Part shown: positions 26,901 through 33,816 of the stretch, piece by piece
Layout of the letters: every line of letters begins with the position of its first letter
How positions within the stretch are numbered: position 1 is the stretch's first letter
DNA from: Paenibacillus_F sp047238265
GTDB lineage: Bacteria; Bacillota; Bacilli; Paenibacillales; NBRC-103111
NCBI RefSeq assembly: GCF_047238265.1
Contig: NZ_JBDFMM010000001.1
Location: 3,472,001 to 3,536,000, forward strand
Reading direction: 5' to 3'
DNA length: 64,000 nt
The notes under the pieces: model-generated
The model's input: only the letters and a program-made list of their open reading frames with translations
The model's database searches: none
Told to the model about the DNA's origin: nothing
Made by a program: the position numbers and the translations under genes

Positions 26901-27074
26901 ATGGAACAACCCAAAGGACAAGAAGTTCGCAACGAGAAAAATCCCGACCGCAATTCTCCCGAGCAGGAGCACAAGGTGGACCGCAAACAGGACATCGAGC
27001 CTCAGGCCGAGAAGTGGAATACACGCAACGAAATCAGCGGCACCCATCAGGATGAGAACAGCCGCAATTTATAA
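26901..27074 (+). CDS. Small, highly hydrophilic 57-aa protein
   Basis: The frame MEQPKGQEVRNEKNPDRN... to ...SGTHQDENSRNL begins 7 bases after AGGAGGGA, a good ribosome site, so I regard it as real. It is almost free of hydrophobic residues, with many E, K, N, Q, D and R, and has no Cys: an intrinsically disordered protein of the size and composition of small acid-soluble or stress hydrophilin-type proteins in spore formers. I do not recognise a family. Its terminator downstream has been split by the insertion sequence at 27125. Confidence 0.6.
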   Translation: MEQPKGQEVRNEKNPDRNSPEQEHKVDRKQDIEPQAEKWNTRNEISGTHQDENSRNL

Positions 27075-27219
27075 GGACGACCGCCCATGCGGCAGTGAAA
27101 TAAAAAAAGCGCCGGGACTGAAAAGGGACTGACCCCAAAGCGTGAGACAAATTAAAACACCTTCAAGAGAACTCAACCATATCGTAAGATATGGGGACAA
27201 CCTTGGAGGTGTTTTTGCA

Positions 27220-27525
27220 TTGGCAACAAGAGTCAGCTACCCATTCGAACTTAAGATGAAAGCCATAGAAATGAGATTAGAAGGAGTTCCGGTTAAAGAG
27301 GTCATGGAGCAACTCGGGATACGGAATAAGACACAGCTAAAGGCGTGGATGAAGTGGTATCGGGAAGGTGACGTGCATCGGCTTGAGCAGCCTGTGGGGA
27401 AGCAATATAGCTACGGGAAGGGGCCGGCATATTCTTCAGAGTTAGAAAAACTACAGGCAGAAAACCGGTTTTTAAAGCAGCAATTGGACTTGCTAAAAAA
27501 GTACACGGAGTTGGAAAGGAGGTGA
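27220..27525 (+). CDS. IS3-family OrfA (transposase helix-turn-helix subunit)
   Basis: The TTG at 27220 follows GGAGGT by 9 bases and gives 101 aa (LATRVSYPFELKMKAIEMRL...). The N-terminal half is a helix-turn-helix of the IS3/IS150 OrfA type (VPVKEVMEQLGIRNKTQLKA, WMKWYREGD), and the C-terminal half is a leucine zipper (LEKLQAENRFLKQQLDLLKK). The reading frame ends in the overlap with orfB after the slippery A6G run. An earlier start at 27142 lies almost at the element tip and lacks a ribosome site. It binds the terminal repeats and forms part of the fused transposase. Confidence 0.85.
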   Translation: MATRVSYPFELKMKAIEMRLEGVPVKEVMEQLGIRNKTQLKAWMKWYREGDVHRLEQPVGKQYSYGKGPAYSSELEKLQAENRFLKQQLDLLKKYTELERR

Positions 27526-28364
27526 AACCCGAGGTCGTCGTTGCTTGGATCGAGTCCACTCGAGAAGAAGCTACGGTGACACAGGCTTGTGCGTGGCTTG
27601 GGATTGCAAGAGCTACCCATTATCGTTGGAAAGCAACTGTGGAAGCAAAAGTTCCAGAACCAACGGTGGAGAAAATCCGGGAACTTTGCATTCATCATAA
27701 ATTTCGATATGGTTACCGGAAGATCACCGCGCTCCTTCGCACAGAGCAACGTATAAATCACAAACGTGTGCAGCGTATGATGCAGCAAGAGGGACTGCAA
27801 TGTCGTGCCAGAGTAAAGAAACGCAAATCTACAGGGCAGCCAGCTTACATCGCAGAACACTTGTTAAAACGTCAGTTTGAGGCCGATGCTCCTATGCAAA
27901 AACTCGTAACAGACATTACGTATTTGCCGTTTGGCGGAAAAACCTTATACCTGTCGAGCATCTTAGACTTGTTTAACGGAGAGATTGTGGCCTAGAGTAT
28001 ATCTGACAAGCAAGACACTGAGTTTGTCCTGGACACGCTGGGTCAACTGCCCATTCTGTCGGGCGCCATGCTCCATAGCGACCAAGGCAGCGTCTACACC
28101 TCTCAGGCCTACCAAGAAGCTGTAAAGGGAAAAGGCATTACCATGAGCATGTCCCGCAAGGGTACGCCCGCTGATAATGCCCCCATCGAATCGTTTCATT
28201 CCACGCTAAAGTCTGAAACGTTCTATCTCGAAGGTTTAACCTGCACGACGACGGCAATCGTCGAGCAGACCATTCGAGATTACATAACTTACTATAACTC
28301 AATTCGCATTCAAACAAAACTAAACAACCAGTCACCGGTTCATTTTCGGCAACTGGTTGCTTAA
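27522..28364 (+). pseudogene. IS3-family OrfB transposase (DDE), interrupted by an amber codon
   Basis: OrfB carries the rve integrase catalytic core. The three acidic residues are visible in TDITYLPFGG, LHSDQGSVY and APIESFHSTLK, and the N-terminal HTH_21 part (KFRYGYRKITALLR) is intact. The frame is complete except for TAG at 27993-27995, in GEIVA-stop-SISDKQ, where related proteins have Tyr (EIVAYS), so a single base change from TAT or TAC explains it. Both halves are otherwise in one frame with no drift, which points to a recent change or a sequence error. Suppression at the amber codon cannot be excluded but is unlikely. Confidence 0.85.
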
Positions 28365-28446
28365 ACTTGAAAGGTGTTTTGATCCCTGTTTCACAAACGG
28401 GGGTCAGTCCCAAAGTCCCCCGGCGCTTTTTTACGCGGAATATTCT

Positions 28447-29679
28447 TTATTTTACCCAGTTTCCTTTGCGGAACACCGGCTCGATCGTACCGTCCGCGAG
28501 CTCCCCGTCGATGTCGAGTTCGGCGGAGCCGACCATAAAGTCGACGTGCGTCAGACTCACGTTGGCGCCTCTCGCCAGCAGTTCTTCCTGGCTCATCTTG
28601 GTCCCGTTCTCCAGGGTGAAGGGGTAGGCGCTACCGACCGCAAAATGGCAGGACGCGTTCTCGTCGATACCGGTGTTATAGAAGATCCGGTTCAAATTCG
28701 AAATCGGCGAATCGTGCGGCACCAGCGCCACTTCTCCGAGACGCTTCGCTCCCTCGTCCGTTTCGAACAGGGATTTGAGATGCTCCTGCCCGACTTCGGC
28801 CGTATAGTCGACCACGACTCCGTCCTTGAACGTGAGCTTGAACTTATCCACCAGACGGCCGCCCAGGTTCAGTGGCATTGTACTCGATACGGTTCCGTTG
28901 ACTCCGTCGCGCTTCGGCATGGTGAACACTTCTTCGGTCGGCATATTGGCGACGAAATAATCGCCCTGCTCGTTTTCGCCCCCGCCGCCGAGCCACAAGT
29001 GGCCTTCGGGCAGCTCAACGGTCAGATCCGTTCCCGGCGCTTTATAATGAAGACGGCGGTACTTCTTGCCGGTCAGGCGCTCATGCGTCTCGGACAATTG
29101 AGCGATATGCTCTTTCCAGGCGGCGACCGGGTCGTCCTTGTCGACACGGTTCATTTTAAAGATGGTATCCCACATGACGGACACGCGCTCGTCCTCAGGC
29201 AAGTCGGCGAATACTTTGTCCGCCCATGCTTTAGTCGGCGCTTTGACAAGACACCAGCTGAATTTATGGTTGCGCACATAACTCTGGAAACGTTGTCTTG
29301 CGATCGAAGCCGCTTTGCCGGCACGGGATATTTTGCCCGTATCGATGCCCTTGAACAGTTCCGGATCCGGCACCTTGATATTCAGCAGAGCCCCGTTGCC
29401 TTCGGCCAGCTGCTCCATCATTCTCGCCGTCCACTCCGGATAGAAATCAAACGACTCGTCAGGCGCGGATTCGTACCGGATGCGTGTCGTCTGCTCATCG
29501 CTCCAGTTAACCTCAACGAATTTGGCCCCCGCTTCGTAAGCTTTTCTCACGACATGACGCGTAAATTCCACACTTTCGATCGGTGATTCGATATACAAGA
29601 TCTGTCCCGGTTGAATGTTAACGCCTACTTTTACGACCAGTTCGGCATATTTCTCCAGCTGTTTCTGGAATGATGTCAT
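28447..29679 (-). CDS. M29-family aminopeptidase (AmpS/PepS type)
   Basis: The start MTSFQKQLEKYAELVV has AGGGGG seven bases upstream; a 47-residue extension in the longer frame is not credible. The 410-aa protein matches M29 metallo-aminopeptidases (AmpS, AmpII, PepS), cytosolic dimers with two metal ions that remove N-terminal residues. Visible signatures include GVNIQPGQILYIESP, VEVNWSDEQTTRIRY, DYTAEVGQEHLKSLF, GEVALVPHDSPISN, FYNTGIDENASCHFAVGSAY and THVDFMVGSAELDIDG, containing the conserved Glu and His/Asp metal ligands. Length is normal. It is monocistronic; its terminator is shared with the 57-aa ORF and was split by the IS. Confidence 0.92.
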   Translation of the reverse strand: MTSFQKQLEKYAELVVKVGVNIQPGQILYIESPIESVEFTRHVVRKAYEAGAKFVEVNWSDEQTTRIRYESAPDESFDFYPEWTARMMEQLAEGNGALLNIKVPDPELFKGIDTGKISRAGKAASIARQRFQSYVRNHKFSWCLVKAPTKAWADKVFADLPEDERVSVMWDTIFKMNRVDKDDPVAAWKEHIAQLSETHERLTGKKYRRLHYKAPGTDLTVELPEGHLWLGGGGENEQGDYFVANMPTEEVFTMPKRDGVNGTVSSTMPLNLGGRLVDKFKLTFKDGVVVDYTAEVGQEHLKSLFETDEGAKRLGEVALVPHDSPISNLNRIFYNTGIDENASCHFAVGSAYPFTLENGTKMSQEELLARGANVSLTHVDFMVGSAELDIDGELADGTIEPVFRKGNWVK

Positions 29680-29873
29680 GAAGGAACCCCCTATGTAAAT
29701 GATAACTGAGCACCCTTTTACTCTACTCCTCCTCCTCCAAAAAAGAAAGTCCGCTCCAAATAACGAAGCATCGGCTGAATTTCTTTCCCCTATTCCGTTA
29801 TGCCCACATAGGCATGCCAATCATCTATAAGAAGTCTTTATTTTTTCGAAAAAGTAAGAAATCAAGAGGAAAA

Positions 29874-29904
29874 GGATGATTTAAGCGTTATCATCCGCCT
29901 TTTT
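29874..29904 (+). other. Hairpin with T-run upstream of sulP
   Basis: GGATGAT (29874-29880) and ATCATCC (29890-29896) flank a 9-base loop and are followed by GCCTTTTT. It looks like a terminator but has no plus-strand gene before it; it may end a short transcript or be incidental. Confidence 0.35.
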
Positions 29905-29931
29905 CCAAATGAAACGCTCTCCCCTCTTCGT

Positions 29932-29983
29932 TATAATGTCTTGTAGTGATCAACGGCCCCGACTTTCCTGAGAGTGGAAAGTC
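29932..29983 (+). promoter_or_regulatory. Candidate sulP promoter and leader hairpin
   Basis: TATAAT (29932-29937) is a consensus -10 box; the matching -35 is poor. About 25 bases later GACTTTC (29961-29967) and GAAAGTC (29977-29983) form a perfect 7-bp stem in the leader, 45 bases before the TTG start. No known riboswitch class is recognised. The 29680-30027 gap holds nothing else that I can support. Confidence 0.4.
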
Positions 29984-30027
29984 ACCCTATTCATCTGCTG
30001 AACCTACAATAGAGGAGGATTATCAAC

Positions 30028-31482
30028 TTGTTTAGACAACTGAATAGAACCTGGTTTTCCAATCCGCGCAGCGACATTTTGTCCGGGATTACGGTAGCGC
30101 TGGCGCTTATTCCGGAAGCTATCGCTTTCTCGATTATCGCCGGGGTCGATCCCATGGTCGGATTGTACGCTTCGTTTACAATGGCGCTCGTCATTTCTTT
30201 CTTCGGAGGCAGACCCGGCATGATTTCGGCAGCCACCGGAGCGATGGCGCTCGTTATGGCTCCGCTTGTCAAACAATACGGCCTGGAGTACCTGTTCGCC
30301 GCGACGGTTCTGACCGGAATTCTTCAATATATTCTCGGTCTGCTTAAGCTCGGCAAACTGGTCCGCTTCGTGCCCCAATCGGTTATGACCGGGTTCGTAA
30401 ACGCGCTTGCGATCCTTATTTTTATGGCGCAGCTTACTCATTTTGCCGGTCAAAGCTGGGTCATGTACGCGCTCGTCGGCGTCACACTGGCCATTATTTA
30501 CATCCTGCCGAGATTCACGAAGGCGTTTCCGTCCGCGCTTGCGGCCATTATCCTGGTTTCCATCGTCACCATTTCTTTCGGGATCGGGGTTAATACGGTC
30601 GGCGACATGGGCCGGATCACCAGTTCGCTACCTTTGTTCCATGTGCCGCAAGTCTTGTTTACATGGGAAACCCTGACAATCATTTTCCCGTATTCCCTGT
30701 CTCTCGCTTTCGTCGGCATCCTCGAATCGCTGCTCACGGCCACGATCCTCGATGAAATGACCGATACGCCGAGCGATAAAAACCGCGAAGTCCGCGGTCA
30801 GGGTGTCGCTAACGTCGTAACCGGCTTCTTCGGCGGAATGGCGGGCTGCGCCATGATCGGACAATCCGTCATCAACGTCAAGTCGGGCGGACGGACCCGG
30901 TTGTCCACGCTGGTCGCCGGTCTGTTCCTTCTGTTCCTGATCCTGGTGCTCGGCCCCGTCGTCGAGAAGATTCCGATGGCCGCTCTCGTCGGCGTCATGA
31001 TCATGGTCTCCATCGGTACGTTCGATTGGAAGTCCATTCCCCAGCTGGCGAAAATTCCGCTGTCCGATGCGCTCGTTATGATCGTCACGGTAGCGATTGT
31101 CGTCGCCACTCACGACTTGTCCAAAGGCGTATTCGCGGGCGTCCTGATCAGCGCGGTCGTTTTCGCCTGGAAAATGGCCAAAATACGCACGACGGCAAGT
31201 GTGGATGCCGCCGGTACCAAAACATATACGGTATCCGGACAAATGTTTTTCGGCACCATGACGCATTTCATCGAGCAGTTCGACTATATGAACGATCCGC
31301 AGCGGATCGTGATCGACTTCTCCCATTCCCACGTATGGGATCATTCGGCCGTCACGGCTATTTCCAAAGTGGTACAGAAATACGATCTTCTCCAGAAACA
31401 CGTATCCGTCACGGGGCTCAATGAAGAGAGCCGCCGGCTCGTGGAGCGGGCCGGCCTTTCGGCCCCGGGCGGACACGGCTAA
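30028..31482 (+). CDS. SulP-family anion transporter with STAS domain
   Basis: The TTG start follows AGAGGAGG by 9 bases. The 484-aa protein has about 10-12 hydrophobic segments, beginning with the SulP signature region DILSGITVALALIPEAIAFSIIAGVDPMVGLYASF, then FFGGRPGMISAATGAMALVM, and FFGGMAGCAMIGQSVINVKSGG in the middle. The cytosolic STAS domain (about 385-484) contains RIVIDFSHSHVWDHSAVTAI. SulP proteins carry sulfate, bicarbonate or related anions; the substrate cannot be fixed here. It is monocistronic with a strong terminator. Confidence 0.9.
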   Translation: MFRQLNRTWFSNPRSDILSGITVALALIPEAIAFSIIAGVDPMVGLYASFTMALVISFFGGRPGMISAATGAMALVMAPLVKQYGLEYLFAATVLTGILQYILGLLKLGKLVRFVPQSVMTGFVNALAILIFMAQLTHFAGQSWVMYALVGVTLAIIYILPRFTKAFPSALAAIILVSIVTISFGIGVNTVGDMGRITSSLPLFHVPQVLFTWETLTIIFPYSLSLAFVGILESLLTATILDEMTDTPSDKNREVRGQGVANVVTGFFGGMAGCAMIGQSVINVKSGGRTRLSTLVAGLFLLFLILVLGPVVEKIPMAALVGVMIMVSIGTFDWKSIPQLAKIPLSDALVMIVTVAIVVATHDLSKGVFAGVLISAVVFAWKMAKIRTTASVDAAGTKTYTVSGQMFFGTMTHFIEQFDYMNDPQRIVIDFSHSHVWDHSAVTAISKVVQKYDLLQKHVSVTGLNEESRRLVERAGLSAPGGHG

Positions 31483-31486
31483 ACAG

Positions 31487-31558
31487 AGCACGTTCCGGCA
31501 GTAAGGAACCGCCCCGTCTTGTACATGGGCGCGTTCCCCGCCGGAACGTGCTTTTTTT
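31487..31558 (+). terminator. Terminator after sulP
   Basis: AGCACGTTCCGGC (31487-31499) pairs with GCCGGAACGTGCT (31540-31552), followed by seven T. The 40-base loop contains a smaller stem. Confidence 0.85.
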
Positions 31559-31744
31559 ACCCGCCCAATCCCGGCTCTGATTCAATAAGCCGCAAAAAAC
31601 GCCGGAACAAGCATCCTGCCCTCCGGTTGTGTTTTTATCTCCGATTGCGTTACTATGGAATAAAAACCGTCGCTGCTTACTGTCAGACGCAAGTAGGAAT
31701 ATTTACGCCTGTCTTCATTTGTGACGGAAGGAGGCCACCATCTT

Positions 31745-32734
31745 ATGGAAGAAGTCATCATTGTCGGAGCCGGTCCTTGCGGAATCTCGGCTGCCGTCGA
31801 ACTCAAGAAAGCGGGCATCCCCGCGCTCGTAATCGAGAAGCACTGCATCGTGAATTCCATTTATTTGTACCCGACCCATCTCCAGTTTTTCAGTACGCCC
31901 GACCTGCTGGAAATCGGCGATATCCCGTTTACGACGCCCAGCGACAAGCCCAGCCGCCAGGAAGCCCTTTTTTATTACCGCAACGTTGCCCGACATTTCG
32001 ATCTGAACATCCGGAGTTACGAAGAAGTCACTTCCATCCGTAAGAAGGACGGCCGTTTTATCGTCACTTCCGTAAACCGCGGCGGGCGGCAGATCGAAAC
32101 CGAGGCGAAGCATGTGGTCATTTCAACCGGCTATTTCGATACGCCGAACCTGCTCGGAATTCCGGGAGAGGACCTTCCGAAAGTAACCCATTATTACCGG
32201 GAGGCACATCCCTATACGAATATGAAGGTCGCCATTATCGGCGGGAACAACTCAGCCATCGATGCGGCTCTCGATCTGATGCGCGTCGGCGCGGAAGTTA
32301 CGGTCGTATACCGGCAGGAGCAGATGTCTCCGTCCATCAAGCCCTGGGTGAGACCAATTTTCGAGAGTATGGTCGCCAAGGGCCATATCCGCATGCTTTA
32401 CTCTTCCCGTGTCGTACAGATCGACGACCTGTCGGTAACGGTCGACACCGGCGGAACGCAAACCGTACTCGATAACGATTTCGTCCTCGCCCTCACCGGT
32501 TTCCGGCCCGACCGGACCTTGATGATCGAATCGGGCGTGGAGCTTCAAGGCGAGCATCTGAAGCCTCTCTATGATCCAGAGACCATGGAATCCAATGTGC
32601 CGGGTCTGTATGTCGCCGGCGTTATCGCTTCGGGCCACAACGCCAATGAAATTTTCATCGAGACGGGCCGCAAGCATGGCGTGGCCATCGCGCGGCATAT
32701 CGCCTCGAAGCGGGATAACGAAGCCAACAGCTAA
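31745..32734 (+). CDS. ypdA: Bacillithiol disulfide reductase (YpdA/Bdr family)
   Basis: MEEVIIVGAGPCGIS begins after AAGGAGG, 10 bases upstream; an 8-residue longer start is less likely. The 329-aa flavoprotein has the FAD-binding GxGxxG at the N-terminus with a cysteine inside it (C12), the family's redox-active residue, then SIYLYPTHLQFFSTPDLLEIG, an NADPH site VAIIGGNNSAIDAAL and the C-terminal GLYVAGVIASG. Unlike thioredoxin reductase it lacks a CxxC pair. YpdA (Bdr) reduces oxidised bacillithiol with NADPH in Firmicutes. The adjacent DUF6483 gene is 56 bases downstream in the same direction. Confidence 0.9.
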   Translation: MEEVIIVGAGPCGISAAVELKKAGIPALVIEKHCIVNSIYLYPTHLQFFSTPDLLEIGDIPFTTPSDKPSRQEALFYYRNVARHFDLNIRSYEEVTSIRKKDGRFIVTSVNRGGRQIETEAKHVVISTGYFDTPNLLGIPGEDLPKVTHYYREAHPYTNMKVAIIGGNNSAIDAALDLMRVGAEVTVVYRQEQMSPSIKPWVRPIFESMVAKGHIRMLYSSRVVQIDDLSVTVDTGGTQTVLDNDFVLALTGFRPDRTLMIESGVELQGEHLKPLYDPETMESNVPGLYVAGVIASGHNANEIFIETGRKHGVAIARHIASKRDNEANS

Positions 32735-32790
32735 ATCACCCCGGCTGCCGCTGCCTGGCAGAAGCGCCGAAGCGATAAGGAGGAACCGGC

Positions 32791-33513
32791 TTGTTCGAAC
32801 GGAAAGATTACTTATTGACGATGATCACGCAGATGACCGAAGCGATTGCCACCCGTATCCTCAAGCTGCGCAAAGAGAAAAAGCACGCGGAAGCGCTGGC
32901 CGCACTTGGCGAGCTGTACGGACGGATGCAGCTTCCTCCGTCCAAGCTTCTCGGCTCCGTTCCGGAGGAAGACGCCCTGCGCATGCTGATGACGGGGGCC
33001 TCGCTGAGCGGCGAGAAGCTTCTGGCGGCCGCCAAGCTGCTCCGCGAGGAAGCGGACATTTACGAAGAAATGTCCGGAGAGCGCGAAGCTTACCAGCGCA
33101 GAGTCAATGCGCTGTATTTTTATTTGACGGCGGCCGAGCTGGGTGCGGAATCGGACGATATTTCCCTTCATGCAGAGATCGCCTACTTGAACCACCGGTT
33201 GAAAGCGTACCGCCAGCCTCCGCATGTCCTGTTCAAGCTCATGGAGTACTGCGCCGCTGCCGGAAGCTATGACGAAGCGGAGAACCTGCTCTATGAGCTG
33301 AAAGGCAGAGGTGCCCCGGAAGACGCCGATCTTCCCGGGTGGGGCGCCGCCTTCTACCGGCGGCTGCTCGCTTGCAGCGACGACGAGCTGCAAGCGGGCA
33401 AGCTTCCCCGCGACGAAGTCGAAGCGGGCCTGCGCGAGTGGCAGGCCGCCTGGCCCGGGCTGTCGGCTGGCGGGACAGGCGCCGCCGCCGGGAGCGCGGA
33501 GAGCAGCGGCTGA
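32791..33513 (+). CDS. DUF6483 family protein
   Basis: The TTG start has AAGGAGG seven bases before it. The 240-aa protein begins MFERKDYLLTMITQMTEAIATRILKLRKEKKHAEALAALG, typical of a helical family annotated as DUF6483 in Bacillales; the recollection is moderate. It is all-helical, TPR-like (repeated AALGELYGRM, AEIAYLNHRLKAY, MEYCAAAGSYDEAENLLYEL), with a low-complexity Gly/Ala/Ser tail. No membrane segment. Role unknown. It probably shares a transcript with ypdA and is followed by a strong terminator. Confidence 0.8.
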   Translation: MFERKDYLLTMITQMTEAIATRILKLRKEKKHAEALAALGELYGRMQLPPSKLLGSVPEEDALRMLMTGASLSGEKLLAAAKLLREEADIYEEMSGEREAYQRRVNALYFYLTAAELGAESDDISLHAEIAYLNHRLKAYRQPPHVLFKLMEYCAAAGSYDEAENLLYELKGRGAPEDADLPGWGAAFYRRLLACSDDELQAGKLPRDEVEAGLREWQAAWPGLSAGGTGAAAGSAESSG

Positions 33514-33601
33514 CCCGGCGGCTGGCTACCGGCCGCTCTGCTCTCGCAGCGCCACGGCGCCCGGCGCCCCAGCGGCAGAGCAGCGGCAGAGCGCTTCCCC
33601 G

Positions 33602-33652
33602 AAAAAAAGACCGTTCCGTACAGCCTCGCAGGCTGGCGAAACGGTCTTTTTT
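33602..33652 (+). terminator. Terminator after the DUF6483 gene
   Basis: GACCGTT pairs with AACGGTC and AGCC with GGCT inside, flanked by seven A and six T, so it can act in both directions. It lies about 90 bases after the stop codon. Confidence 0.85.
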
Positions 33653-33654
33653 CT

Positions 33655-33783
33655 TGCCGTACTTCATGGCGTATTTCATTCCGTAATTCTTCCGTACTTC
33701 TTGCCTTACTTCTTGCCGCTTTCTTGCCGTCTTCTTCCGTACTTCTTCCGTACTTCTTCCGTACTTCTTCCGTACTTCTTACG
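33655..33783. repeat. Degenerate 11-bp tandem repeat (core CCGTACTTCTT)
   Basis: The stretch contains about eleven head-to-tail copies of an 11-base unit; the copies at 33732-33780 are identical (four to five), while the earlier ones have drifted (GCGTATTTCAT, CCGTAATTCTT, GCCTTACTTCT). It lies between the DUF6483 terminator and the end of the GH85 gene and is not coding in a credible way on either strand. Confidence 0.85.
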
Positions 33784-33816
33784 GCCGCTTATCAAATCCG
33801 TCAGACTCCGGCTTGC

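Larger units (their letters stand above)
27125..28411 (+). mobile_element. IS3-family insertion sequence, 1287 bp
   Basis: The ends are imperfect inverted repeats of about 40 bases, both beginning GGGACTGACCCC (27125-27164 and the complement of 28372-28411). The flanks AAA/AAA give a 3-bp target duplication, as usual for IS3-type elements. Two overlapping transposase frames are present with an A6G slippery run (A AAA AAG at 27495-27501) that allows a -1 shift to make OrfAB. OrfB has an internal amber codon, so this copy is probably unable to move by itself. The IS150-like subgroup is likely from size and gene order. Confidence 0.85.
27102..28432. terminator. Terminator split by the IS3 element
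   Basis: The left arm GCGCCGGGACT with a preceding A-run (27102-27119) and the right arm AGTCCCCCGGCGC with a following T-run (28414-28432) would form one bidirectional hairpin if the element and one AAA copy were removed. The loop is the insertion target. It served the 57-aa gene and the convergent aminopeptidase gene. Confidence 0.7.

Noticed and set aside
26425..27024. 199-aa version of the HesB-like protein
   Set aside because: The extension is Cys/Pro-rich noise upstream of a perfect ribosome site; the 91-aa form fits the family.
33690..33783. CRISPR array
   Set aside because: Units are 11 bases, contiguous and without spacers; it is a simple tandem repeat.
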